From Rariglobus hedericola (lineage in GTDB: Bacteria > Verrucomicrobiota > Verrucomicrobiia > Opitutales > Opitutaceae), in assembly GCF_007559335.1 (NCBI RefSeq), contig NZ_VMBG01000001.1:806001-870000 (forward strand): a stretch of 64,000 bases of DNA, written 5' to 3'. The number at the start of each line of letters is the position of its first letter. The first letter of the stretch is position 1. Shown in pieces: positions 46,033 through 53,796 of this stretch. The notes beneath the pieces are model-generated. The model had not been told where the DNA came from, did no database searches, and was given only the letters and a program-made list of their open reading frames with translations. Made by a program: the position numbers and the translations under genes.

Positions 46033-47283
46033 TTATTTCCGCGCGCTCAACACGTCGCGTTCGTAGGCCTTCACCGCCGGCAGCCACGAGCCGTCGGGCG
46101 CCGTGTTGTTGCGCACGCAGAACTCCGCCCACACCGCGCCCCACGGCAGCGACTTGGCGTCTTCTTGCAACGCGAGGCGCGAGGCGAGGTCGCCGGCGGT
46201 CTCGACCGCGACCAGCTTCGTGCGAGGCTGGAGCAATCCCATGAGCAACGCCTTCTTGGTGTTGCGCGCGCCGATGATCCACGCGGCGATGCGGTTGATC
46301 GAGGCGTCGAAGAAATCCATGCCGATGGCGATGCGGTCCATCGCTCCGCTTTGCGCGACTTCGGCCAGCATGTCCTTGGTCGCGTCGTCGAGCGCGACGA
46401 CATGGTCGCTGTCCCAGCGCACGCCGCGCGAAACGTGGAAGAGGATGTGCGGCACGAAGAGCAGCAACGAGGAGATCTTGTCCGCGATGTTTTCGGTCGG
46501 ATGAAAATGTCCCGCGTCGAGACAGTAGCCGATCTGGTTCTTCACCGCGTAGCCGAGATAAAACTCGTGCGAACCGGTAGTGTAGCTTTCCACGCCGATG
46601 CCGAAGAGTTTGCTTTCGACGGCGTCGAGGTTGTGCGCGGGGTTCACCTTGGCGGCGAAAACCGCGTCAAGCGACTCCTGCAGACGGGCGCGCGGCGCGA
46701 AACGGTCGGCCGGTGTGTCCTTGTAGCCGTCGGGTATCCAGATGTTGGTGACCGCAGGCTTGCCAAGCGCGGCGCCGAAACCGGCGCCGATGCGGCGCGA
46801 CGCGATGCAGTGGTCGATCCAGAAGCGACGCACACCGGCGTCTTTGTTGGACAACGTGAAACCGTCCGCCGCGTGGCGGTGTCCAAAGCAGGTCGGGTTG
46901 AAATCCACGCCCCAGCCGCGTTGTTTGGCCCAATCCACCCACGAGGCGAAGTGCTCGATGGTGAGCGCATCGCGGTCCGCCTTGGCGGCGTTGTCGGTGG
47001 CGTAGTTGGCGTGCAGGTTGAGACGAAGCGGTCCGGGAATGAGTTTGGCGACCTGGTCGAGGTCGGCGGTCAGCTCGGCGAAGTTGCGCGCCTTGCCCGG
47101 ATAGTTTCCGGTGGCGACGCAGCCGGAGCCGGCGTTGCCGGATGCGTTTTCAAAACCATCGACGTCGTCGCCCTGCCAGCAATGCAGGGAGACGGGCGTG
47201 GCGGCGAGGGTCGCGAGGGCGGCCTCGGTATCGACGCCCCAGACGGCGAACTGTTCTTTGGCGGATTGATAGGCGGTGGACAT
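46033..47283 (-). CDS. rhaA: L-rhamnose isomerase
   Basis: The start at 47283 (MSTAYQSAKEQFAVWGVDTE) gives 416 residues, almost the usual length for RhaA. Typical features include SLHCWQGDDVDGFE, CVATGNYPGKARN, LNLHANYATDN, a metal-site region with DFNPTCFGHRHAADGFTLS, and IGYCLDAGHFHPTEN. RhaA converts L-rhamnose to L-rhamnulose in the cytoplasm with a divalent metal. It is the last gene of a four-gene minus-strand group (50592 to 46033), 32 bp after the TIM-barrel gene. The next enzymes of the standard route, rhamnulokinase and rhamnulose-1-phosphate aldolase, are not in the window. It supplies the catabolic sense for the GH78-type gene at 28862. Confidence 0.95.
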   Translation of the reverse strand: MSTAYQSAKEQFAVWGVDTEAALATLAATPVSLHCWQGDDVDGFENASGNAGSGCVATGNYPGKARNFAELTADLDQVAKLIPGPLRLNLHANYATDNAAKADRDALTIEHFASWVDWAKQRGWGVDFNPTCFGHRHAADGFTLSNKDAGVRRFWIDHCIASRRIGAGFGAALGKPAVTNIWIPDGYKDTPADRFAPRARLQESLDAVFAAKVNPAHNLDAVESKLFGIGVESYTTGSHEFYLGYAVKNQIGYCLDAGHFHPTENIADKISSLLLFVPHILFHVSRGVRWDSDHVVALDDATKDMLAEVAQSGAMDRIAIGMDFFDASINRIAAWIIGARNTKKALLMGLLQPRTKLVAVETAGDLASRLALQEDAKSLPWGAVWAEFCVRNNTAPDGSWLPAVKAYERDVLSARK

Positions 47284-47315
47284 GGAGGGATCGGTGAAGG
47301 GTTCGGAAGCGTGGT

Positions 47316-48230
47316 TCAGGCGAAGATTTCTTTGATGGCGCGCAGGCTGGCGCGGAGTTCGGAGCCGAGGTGCGGGTCGCTGTAGTCGCGGCCGATTTTC
47401 GGCCCCATTATTTCGAGATAGCCGACAACGTCGTTGACCGGCCATTCGTCGGCGTGGGCGTCGCAGAGCGCTTTAAAGGCGGCCAGATCGACGATGCCTT
47501 TTTTCTTTTCCTCGGCGTTGAAGCCAAAGGTGGAGCCGTAAATGGCGTCGGTATTTTTGAAATGGAACTCGTTCATCATCGGAATCCCGGCGGCGAAGAG
47601 TTCGGTGTTGGAGTGGATGACCTTTTTATCGGCGTCGCAGAGGCCGTGGCTGATGTCACCGCACAGATAGGCGGGCACGGTGATCGCCGGATTCGCCGCG
47701 TGGTCGGCGCGCATCTCGCCGATGTAGTGGCGCATCTCGGCGGGAGTCGTCGGCGGCTCGGCTAGGCAGGACATCGGTTCCATGGTGATGCCTTTGAGCC
47801 CGAGCTGATGGGCACGTCGTGAAAGCTCCTTCAGATGGCGCAGGTAGGTCGCGGTGCCGGCGGCTTTTTGCGCAGCAGGCTGGTCGCGGTAAACGGCGCC
47901 GGGGTTGGAGCCGACGTAATCCGCGCCGACGAGCGCACCGACTTCCAACAGGCGGTCAAAGCCTTTGCGAGCGGCGCGTTCCATGCGGACGTCGCCGACG
48001 AAGAAGCCGCCGAGTTCACGATGGGCGGTGAAGACGGACTTGATGCGCAGTCCGCGTGCTTCGGCCTGGGCGCGGAGGTCCGTGAAGTAGGAATCTTCGA
48101 GGACGTAGAGCTCGTAGAAGGAGCCGAGCTGGACGTTTTGAATGCCTTCCTCCGCGAGGAGGTCGAAGAGCCAAGGAAAGCTGTAGCGGGTTTCAATGCA
48201 GTCGGTCTTGAGGCCGAGTTGGATTTTCAT
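47316..48230 (-). CDS. Sugar isomerase/epimerase-like TIM barrel protein
   Basis: The 304-residue protein fits the xylose-isomerase-like TIM barrel (AP endonuclease 2 superfamily). It starts MKIQLGLKTDCIETRYSFPW and has FTAHRELGGFFVGD, a Glu in GITMEPMSCLAEPP, the Asp/His stretch YLCGDISHGLCD, and NEFHFKNTDAIYG followed by VGYLEIMGPKIGRDY with a late Glu. No signal peptide. It lies 32 bp before rhaA on the same strand and 121 bp after the MDR gene, with an inverted repeat in that gap. It could be a further isomerase or 3-epimerase in the rhamnose or related deoxy-sugar route. The substrate is not known. Confidence 0.83.
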   Translation of the reverse strand: MKIQLGLKTDCIETRYSFPWLFDLLAEEGIQNVQLGSFYELYVLEDSYFTDLRAQAEARGLRIKSVFTAHRELGGFFVGDVRMERAARKGFDRLLEVGALVGADYVGSNPGAVYRDQPAAQKAAGTATYLRHLKELSRRAHQLGLKGITMEPMSCLAEPPTTPAEMRHYIGEMRADHAANPAITVPAYLCGDISHGLCDADKKVIHSNTELFAAGIPMMNEFHFKNTDAIYGSTFGFNAEEKKKGIVDLAAFKALCDAHADEWPVNDVVGYLEIMGPKIGRDYSDPHLGSELRASLRAIKEIFA

Positions 48231-48255
48231 GAGAGAGGGGAGGTCGGATTTTTTT

Positions 48256-48336
48256 CACCACGAAACACACGAAATACACGAAAGTCGGAATAATGAGGGA
48301 TCGGACCTTTTCGTGTGTTTCGTGTGTTTCGTGGTT
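48256..48336. repeat. Long imperfect inverted repeat built of CGAAACACA-type units
   Basis: The left arm (48256-48283) is CACCACGAAACACACGAAAT then ACACGAAA; the right arm (48309-48336) is its reverse complement apart from a single internal mismatch and the terminal base. The loop is about 25 nt. Each arm contains two to three near-copies of a 9-nt unit (CGAAACACA, CGAAATACA). It sits in the gap between the MDR gene and the TIM-barrel gene and looks like a dispersed repeat unit of the REP type. No T-run marks it as a normal terminator. Confidence 0.75.
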
Positions 48337-48351
48337 AATCGGATTGGAAGT

Positions 48352-49419
48352 TCAGCCGCAGAGGTCGGGGCTGACTTTGAAGATGACTTTGTGGTGCCAG
48401 GCTTTGCGCCCATGGATGCTGGCCATGATCTCCGCGCCATTTTCGAGCGTCGGTGTGTCGCTGATCATCGGCGCGATGTGCAGACCGCGATCCATGAACT
48501 TGAGCACGTTGCTCCAGTCGTCGGTGCCAAGGGGAACGACCTTGCTGTTCCACGTGCCGTAGATCGTGAGTTCGCGCCGCAGGATGCTGGAGAAATCCTT
48601 TTCGCCGATTTTGAACTCGCCGTGGATGTTGCCCATGAAGACGACCTCGCCGAAGGCGGCGGCGACTTGCGTGGCTTGCAGGAACGTCGTCGGGTGGCCC
48701 ACGGCTTCGACGACGCGTTGCACGCCTTCGCCGCCGGTCGCGTCGAGAATTTGTTTCACCGCGTCGCCGCCGCTCTTCGGGTTCACCGGGATGCAGCCGA
48801 GGGCGGCGACGAGGTCGAGTTTGCGTTGGTCCACATCGACGACGAAGACGCGCGCGCAGCCGGAAATCTTGAGCCACTGGGCGACGAGGTTGCCGATGGG
48901 ACCCGCGCCGAAAACGGCTGCGTCGTCGCCGGCTTGGACCCGCATCTTGCGCACGCCATGGAGCGCGACCGCGGCGGGTTCGGTGCAGGCGGCGTGGAGC
49001 AGCGGCACGTGCGCGGGCACGGGCAGCAGGTTGCGCTCGGGAACAATAACGAATTCGCCCATGCCGCCGTCGCGGCGGGAGCCGAAGTAATCGTAGTGTT
49101 TCGTCTGCGCGTAGTCGCCCGTGTCGAAGGCCTTTTCGCCGGGTTTTGGGATCAGCGGGAATATGGCGACGCGGTCGCCTTTTTTGCGCGTGAGTCCGTC
49201 GGTCTCGACCACGCCGGAAAACTCGTGGCCGAGCACGAGCGGGTAATGATACGCGCCTCCGTCGAAGGCGCGGGGGATGTCGCTGCCGCACACGCCGCAG
49301 GCGGCGACGCGCACGAGGACGGTGTTTTCCACACCGAGGCCAACGGTGGGCGCAGGCGGGATCGGGCGGTCGGCGTGATAGACGAGCTGGCCGTTGGCTT
49401 CGAGAACGAGGGCGCGCAT
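48352..49419 (-). CDS. Medium-chain alcohol/polyol dehydrogenase lacking the structural-zinc cysteines
   Basis: The 355-residue protein is a zinc-type MDR. The catalytic zinc region is present (CGVCGSDIPRAF; LGHEFSGVVE) and a Rossmann GAGPIGNLVAQW follows. The segment that normally carries four Cys for structural zinc reads FPLIPKPGEKAFDTGDYAQT instead, without a Cys. YFGSRRDGGMGEF resembles the galactitol-1-phosphate or sorbitol dehydrogenase subgroup. It probably oxidises a polyol or sugar with NAD+. It sits 63 bp downstream of the other MDR gene. A heptamer tandem repeat lies 5 bp before its ATG. Confidence 0.88.
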   Translation of the reverse strand: MRALVLEANGQLVYHADRPIPPAPTVGLGVENTVLVRVAACGVCGSDIPRAFDGGAYHYPLVLGHEFSGVVETDGLTRKKGDRVAIFPLIPKPGEKAFDTGDYAQTKHYDYFGSRRDGGMGEFVIVPERNLLPVPAHVPLLHAACTEPAAVALHGVRKMRVQAGDDAAVFGAGPIGNLVAQWLKISGCARVFVVDVDQRKLDLVAALGCIPVNPKSGGDAVKQILDATGGEGVQRVVEAVGHPTTFLQATQVAAAFGEVVFMGNIHGEFKIGEKDFSSILRRELTIYGTWNSKVVPLGTDDWSNVLKFMDRGLHIAPMISDTPTLENGAEIMASIHGRKAWHHKVIFKVSPDLCG

Positions 49420-49424
49420 TTTTT

Positions 49425-49460
49425 AAAGTAGCGAGTAGCGGGTAGTGGGTAGCGAGTAGG
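49425..49460 (-). repeat. Heptamer tandem repeat (CTACYCR) copy A, just before an ATG
   Basis: On the minus strand the 36 bp read as five 7-nt units, CTACTCG, CTACCCA, CTACCCG, CTACTCG and CTACTTT, preceded by one C. The run ends 5 bp before the MDR start at 49419. It matches the copy at 62300-62335 at 35 of 36 positions and in the same orientation relative to the following gene. Confidence 0.85.
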
Positions 49461-49482
49461 ACGGACAGGCGGCGTTCGGGGC

Positions 49483-50592
49483 TCAGTCCCAATTAATGAT
49501 GACCTTGAGACTGTCGGAGTCGGCGGCGCGCTTGATCGCGGCGGCGATTTGCGAGTGGTGGAAACGCTCCGAGGCGTTGGTCATGAGTCCGATCTTGGGG
49601 AGCTTGCCGTTGCTAAGGAGATCGTGCGCGAGATTCACGCCGTGCATAGAGCTGCCGTGGGTGGCCTGGTAGCATTGGAGCTTGTAGTGGACCTCGTTGT
49701 TGAGATCGACCTCGTGGGCGATGCGGGGCTTGCCACCCGCGCCCTTCACGCCGGCGTGGGCGTCGAGCACCGTGCCGTAGCCCATGAGTTTCACCGAGAG
49801 CTCGTAGCCTTCGCGAGCCGGCGCGTTCATCATGACGAAGTGCGGCTCGTTGAAGGGACGGCATTCGCGGAAGACATTTTCGACGACGTTTTCGTCCCAA
49901 CGCACGCCGACCACGCGCTCGTCGCCGAAATCGCGCAGCACTCGGGCGAGGCGCTCCGCGCCGCGGTTCACAAGGATGATCTTGCGCGCACCCATCGCCT
50001 GCGCGCATTGCAGCGCATAGGTGGACTGCGAGCCGGCACCGATCAAAACGACGACTCGATTCGTGATGCAGTTGTTGACGCGGGTCATGCCTTCGAGACC
50101 GCACGCGAGCGGCTCCAGTTGGCACGCATAATCAGGGTCGAAGCCTGCGGCGAACTTCACGATGGGGCCGAGATCGACAAACCACTTGGGTAGAATGGCG
50201 TGCGAGCGGGCAAAGCCGGGAAACTCGTGGCCGGTCGCCTGCGTGTTCGGGCAACTCGTCCAATCTCCGGTGCCCTCGTCGCCGCAGTAAATGCACGCGC
50301 GGTCACCGCACGGGATGTCGCAGCCGAGGCCCACCAGATCGCCGGGCGCGAACTTCGTCACGCTCTCGCCCACTGCCTCCACCGTGCAACTCGCTTCATG
50401 CAGGATCACCGCGGGCCACTTTTTGATGCGCGGCAGGCCCACTTTGTGAATCACCACATCCGACTGGCACACCGAGGTCCGGCGGGTGCGCAGGAGAATC
50501 TCTCCGGGACCGGGTGCCGGCAGTTGCTCAGTCACGGCGGTGAACACGCCGCCCGCTTTATCAAGGTGATACGAGGTGCAGGAACAGGTCAT
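49483..50592 (-). CDS. Zinc-dependent alcohol dehydrogenase-like protein (MDR)
   Basis: The 369-residue protein is an MDR with a catalytic region VCQSDVVIH and VILHEASCTVEAVG and a structural-zinc-like cluster CGDRACIYCGDEGTGDWTSC. The Rossmann part contains VVVLIGAGSQSTYALQCAQA. Compared with usual MDRs the GHE motif reads LHEASC, an unusual variant that keeps His and Glu. It is probably an NAD(P)-dependent dehydrogenase for a sugar, sugar alcohol or aldehyde in the rhamnose group. It is the first gene of the minus-strand four-gene group and faces the epimerase gene across a 95-bp AT-rich promoter region with an inverted-repeat pair. Confidence 0.82.
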   Translation of the reverse strand: MTCSCTSYHLDKAGGVFTAVTEQLPAPGPGEILLRTRRTSVCQSDVVIHKVGLPRIKKWPAVILHEASCTVEAVGESVTKFAPGDLVGLGCDIPCGDRACIYCGDEGTGDWTSCPNTQATGHEFPGFARSHAILPKWFVDLGPIVKFAAGFDPDYACQLEPLACGLEGMTRVNNCITNRVVVLIGAGSQSTYALQCAQAMGARKIILVNRGAERLARVLRDFGDERVVGVRWDENVVENVFRECRPFNEPHFVMMNAPAREGYELSVKLMGYGTVLDAHAGVKGAGGKPRIAHEVDLNNEVHYKLQCYQATHGSSMHGVNLAHDLLSNGKLPKIGLMTNASERFHHSQIAAAIKRAADSDSLKVIINWD

Positions 50593-50612
50593 GATTTAAA
50601 TAAGAGCTTAAA

Positions 50613-50664
50613 ATGATTGATTAATGATTTAATTGAGAGCACTTATCGATCATAAATCAATCAT
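50613..50664. promoter_or_regulatory. Inverted-repeat operator pair in the divergent MDR/epimerase promoter
   Basis: A 19-bp site at 50613-50631 (ATGATTGATTAATGATTTA) recurs as its reverse complement at 50646-50664 with 16 of 19 bases equal and 14 bp between. Further GATTTATG-like half sites flank it. The position, between two operons whose neighbourhood includes a DeoR-type regulator (51457), suggests that regulator as binder. DeoR-family repressors commonly bind repeated sites of this size. Confidence 0.55.
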
Positions 50665-50687
50665 AAATCCATTAAGCAACCCGTCCG

Positions 50688-51380
50688 ATGACTCGTCCTA
50701 TTCAGCTTTCTCCTTCGATGATGTGCGCCGATCCGTTCGCCCTGAACGAAGTCGTCGCGAGCTTCGTGGCCGGTGGCGTCGAGTGGCTGCACATCGACGT
50801 GATGGACGGGCGTTATGTGCCGAATTTCACACTTGGTCCGGACTACTGCCGGGCCCTCGCGGCGGCCTGCCCGGTCCCCCTCGACGTGCATCTGATGGTC
50901 GAGGAGCCGGAGCGGCACGTGGGCCTGTTCACCGGGTTTCCCAACGTGCGCGTGAGCTTTCATCCCGAGACGGTGCGTCAACCGGTGCGCTTGATTGAAC
51001 GCATCCGTGAGGCGGGGGCGTCGCCGGGCATCGCCATCGATCCGGGAATCTCCGTCGAAAGCTGCGCACATCTGCTGCCGTTGGTCGACCAAGTCATGAT
51101 CATGACAGTCAACCCTGGTTACGCCGGACAAAAGCTGCTCCCGTTCTGCCTGCCCAAGCTCACCCGCGCCCGCGAACTGCTAAACGCCTGCGGCAACGCG
51201 AAAGCGCGGGTGGAAGTCGATGGCAACGTCAGCTGGGCCAACATCGCGCCGATGGTCACCGCCGGCGCGGACATCCTGGTGGCCGGCACGTCTTCGCTGT
51301 TCGTCAACGGCCGCGTCGAGGCCGCCGCCATCGCCCGCATGCGCGAACTGGCCGCAACCGCGGTCCCCGCAAAAGTCTGA
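50688..51380 (+). CDS. Ribulose-phosphate 3-epimerase-like protein (possibly allulose-6-phosphate type)
   Basis: The 230-residue protein is an RPE-type TIM barrel: IQLSPSMMCADPF, WLHIDVMDGRYVPN (metal and catalytic Asp), PLDVHLMVEEPE, TVNPGYAGQKLLPF, VEVDGNVSW and VAGTSSLF. It interconverts pentulose or hexulose phosphates at C3 in the cytoplasm. The PNFTLGPDYCRAL start and the context of a sugar regulator point to a D-allulose-6-phosphate 3-epimerase or related accessory enzyme rather than the general pentose-phosphate enzyme, but this is not settled. It is followed at 76 bp by the DeoR gene and faces the MDR operon divergently. Confidence 0.87.
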   Translation: MTRPIQLSPSMMCADPFALNEVVASFVAGGVEWLHIDVMDGRYVPNFTLGPDYCRALAAACPVPLDVHLMVEEPERHVGLFTGFPNVRVSFHPETVRQPVRLIERIREAGASPGIAIDPGISVESCAHLLPLVDQVMIMTVNPGYAGQKLLPFCLPKLTRARELLNACGNAKARVEVDGNVSWANIAPMVTAGADILVAGTSSLFVNGRVEAAAIARMRELAATAVPAKV

Positions 51381-51456
51381 CGACCATCCGCGTGTGCGCG
51401 CGCGCGCGCTGCACGATGTTGACCGGTCTCCCGCGCATCCCATTCTCCACGCTCTC

Positions 51457-52227
51457 ATGCAACGACTGGAACGACAACGCGCGCTCATAGCCTTGGTGGA
51501 GCGCCAAGGCGATCTCACCTTGGAAGAAGCGTGCCGTTCCTTCGCCATCTCCCCCGCGACCGTCCGCCGCGACTTCACCGAAATCGTTGCCCGCGGCGCT
51601 GCCGAAAAAACTTGGGGAGGCCTGCGCAAAAACACGTCGGGCCCGGCGGTCAGCGACGATATGGTTCCCAGCGGTCTGCGCGAGACGCTCAACGTCGCGC
51701 TCAAGGAGCGCATCGCCCGCGCGGCGAGCGCGCTTGTGCAGGACGGCGACGTCCTCGCGATCGACGGCGGCACGACTACCCTTTGCATGGCGCCTCACCT
51801 GGCCAACCGCCCGGTGCGCATCATCACCAACTCGCTGCTCATCGCCCACCGCATCGACCGTCTGCGCACCACCCGCGAAGGCGCCGAGGTTTTTTTGACC
51901 GGCGGACTGCTCTACCCGGGCTCCGGTTCGTTGCTGGGGCCGCAAACCGTGGACAACCTCGGCCAATACCACACCCGCTGGGCGTTTCTTTCCTGCGGCG
52001 GCCTTGATGCGGAAGGAACTACCAACACCAACCAACTCGTGGCCGAGGCCGAACGCGCCATGATCCGCATGACCACTCAAGCCATCGTGCTGGCCGACTC
52101 CACCAAGTGGAGCAAACGCGACATGGTGCGAGTCTGCGGATGGAAAGAGATCTCACTCTTGGTGACCGATGCACCGCTCCCCGCAGATCTTCACACCTCA
52201 GTGAAAGTCCGCATCACGGACGCGTAG
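51457..52227 (+). CDS. DeoR/GlpR-family transcriptional repressor
   Basis: The start at 51457 gives 256 residues. Residues 1-55 form the DeoR winged HTH (QRALIALVERQGDLTLEEAC; SFAISPATVRRDFTEIVARG). The C-terminal sensor domain shows DGDVLAIDGGTTTLCMAPHL, VRIITNSLLIAHRI, VFLTGGLLYPGSGSLLGPQT and VLADSTKWSKRD, normal for the family, which binds phosphorylated sugars. It is co-oriented with the epimerase gene and probably controls both divergent units from the inverted repeats at 50613-50664. The effector may be a rhamnose-derived or other sugar phosphate. Confidence 0.92.
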   Translation: MQRLERQRALIALVERQGDLTLEEACRSFAISPATVRRDFTEIVARGAAEKTWGGLRKNTSGPAVSDDMVPSGLRETLNVALKERIARAASALVQDGDVLAIDGGTTTLCMAPHLANRPVRIITNSLLIAHRIDRLRTTREGAEVFLTGGLLYPGSGSLLGPQTVDNLGQYHTRWAFLSCGGLDAEGTTNTNQLVAEAERAMIRMTTQAIVLADSTKWSKRDMVRVCGWKEISLLVTDAPLPADLHTSVKVRITDA

Positions 52228-52776
52228 TCCGAAGTGGAAAACCAGCGATTTTCACTGACCACAGGAAACAATCACATGGCACTGAAATTATCACGTGACG
52301 CAGGCCTCACGGTTGCGCCAAATACGATATCCCGACCAACATGCCTGCTACGTAGCCGTCAGTCTTCGTGTCGCGCGATCAATTGTATCTTTTTACGCTT
52401 ATTGGCCGCAAAAATTCTAGGCCTTTGGCAGCGAGCAGAAGCACGGCCCCTGCGCTGATATAGACGACGAATGTGTGCCGATTTCAAACGCAATGGCCCA
52501 CAACAATACTGCACGCCTCCACGTGAAATGCGTATCAGTCCGATGCGATTTTCCTATTGAGAATATTTGCCACGGATTTGTCGCAAACACCATAAAGCTT
52601 TCTGTTTTTGGATAAAATGGGTTCGAATCCCTCCCTCTTCGCCATTCGTCTGTATCACCTCGATTCAAGGCAAGATGCCTGCGCATATCGCTTTCTTTTC
52701 AGCCGTTCCGGTTTCGCGCGGGCATCCGTTTGTGGACTTGCACGCGACCTGATCCCTTCGCAACTTTGCACCTCTC
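52228..52776. other. 549-bp AT-richer gap without genes, ending in a tRNA-fragment region
   Basis: No open frame here has a plausible start, domain or codon use. The composition is clearly less GC-rich than the flanks, which is unusual for this window. The tRNA 3'-end fragment at 52619-52644 is the only recognised element. An imperfect palindrome TTTG-TCG-CAAA lies at 52577-52587. The region separates the rhamnose module from conserved housekeeping genes. Confidence 0.7.
52619..52644 (+). pseudogene. 3'-end fragment of a tRNA gene (Ser type), possible attachment-site remnant
   Basis: The 26 bp begin with GGGTTCGAATCCC, the T-arm with its standard loop TTCGAAT. They go on with exactly five T-stem, seven acceptor and one discriminator base, then CCA, so the 3' end of a tRNA is intact. 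The discriminator G and acceptor strand CCTCTTC suit tRNA-Ser. Nothing upstream supplies a D-arm, anticodon arm or 5' acceptor strand, and T-stem pairing stops after three pairs. Such partial 3' ends mark the sites left by tRNA-targeting integrative elements. No integrase is seen nearby. Confidence 0.7.
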
Positions 52777-53793
52777 ATGAAGAAAGCCCTCATCACCGGT
52801 ATCACTGGCCAGGATGGTTCGTATCTCGCCGAGCTGTTGCTCGAAAAAGGCTACGAGGTCCATGGCGTCATCCGCCGTTCCTCGACCTTTAACACGAGCC
52901 GCATTGATCATCTCTACAGTGATCCGCATGTGAACGGCGTCCGTCTGTTCCTGCATTACGGCGATCTGGCAGACTCCGTGCAGATGGTGAAGCTGCTCTA
53001 CCAGCTCCAGCCCGATGAGGTCTACAACCTCGGCGCCCAGTCCCACGTGCGCGTCTCCTTCGACGTTCCTGAATACACCGGCGATGTCGTCGGTCTCGGC
53101 GCCCAGCGCATTCTCGAAGCCATCCGCGAAGCCGGTCTCGTTGAAAAAGTCCGCTACTACCAGGCCTCGTCCTCCGAGATGTTTGGCAAGGTCCAGGAAG
53201 TTCCCCAGACCGAGAAAACCCCGTTCTGGCCGCGCTCACCCTACGGTTGTGCCAAGATGTATGCCTACTGGCTCACGGTAAACTACCGCGAGTCCTACAA
53301 TCTCCACGCTTCCAACGGCATTCTCTTCAACCACGAGTCGCCCCGCCGCGGCGAAACCTTCGTGACGCGCAAAATCACCCGCGCCGTCGGACGCATCAAA
53401 CTCGGCCTGCAGGACTCCATCTATCTCGGCAACCTCGATGCGCAGCGCGACTGGGGCTACGCCAAGGAATACGTCGAGATGATGTGGATGATGCTCCAGC
53501 AGGACAAACCCGATGACTACGTCGTCGGCACCAACGAAACCCACAGCGTCAAAGAGTTCTGCCAGGTGGCTTTCGCCCGCGCCGGTCTGGACTGGGAAAA
53601 GTATGTCAAATACGACGCCCGCTACGAGCGTCCCGCCGAGGTCGAACTCCTCATTGGCGATCCCGCCAAAGCCAAGAAGCAACTCGGCTGGGAGCCGAAG
53701 GTTCGCTTCAAAGAGCTCGTCGAGATCATGGTCGACCACGACATCGCCCTCGCCGAACGCGAGGCCCAGATTGCAAAATTGCCCCCGCTGTAA
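52777..53793 (+). CDS. gmd: GDP-mannose 4,6-dehydratase
   Basis: The 338-residue protein is a typical Gmd: [58 protein letters not shown], the catalytic [35 protein letters not shown], and [20 protein letters not shown]. It converts GDP-D-mannose to GDP-4-keto-6-deoxy-D-mannose using bound NADP, the first step to GDP-L-fucose and related deoxy sugars. The next gene, a GDP-fucose synthase, starts 3 bp after its stop; the two form one operon for surface-glycan precursors. Confidence 0.96.
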   Translation: MKKALITGITGQDGSYLAELLLEKGYEVHGVIRRSSTFNTSRIDHLYSDPHVNGVRLFLHYGDLADSVQMVKLLYQLQPDEVYNLGAQSHVRVSFDVPEYTGDVVGLGAQRILEAIREAGLVEKVRYYQASSSEMFGKVQEVPQTEKTPFWPRSPYGCAKMYAYWLTVNYRESYNLHASNGILFNHESPRRGETFVTRKITRAVGRIKLGLQDSIYLGNLDAQRDWGYAKEYVEMMWMMLQQDKPDDYVVGTNETHSVKEFCQVAFARAGLDWEKYVKYDARYERPAEVELLIGDPAKAKKQLGWEPKVRFKELVEIMVDHDIALAEREAQIAKLPPL

Positions 53794-53796
53794 ACG

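Noticed and set aside
51381-51456. Alternating CG tract (possible Z-DNA) before the DeoR gene
   Set aside because: Short and common in GC-rich DNA; no further support.
46033-52227. Bacterial microcompartment for rhamnose or fucose
   Set aside because: No shell-protein, CoA-acylating aldehyde dehydrogenase or related gene is found in the window.
52417-52686. Small minus-strand open frame over the tRNA fragment
   Set aside because: Its protein ends are produced by the antisense of the tRNA 3' end, a frequent false gene; no start support.
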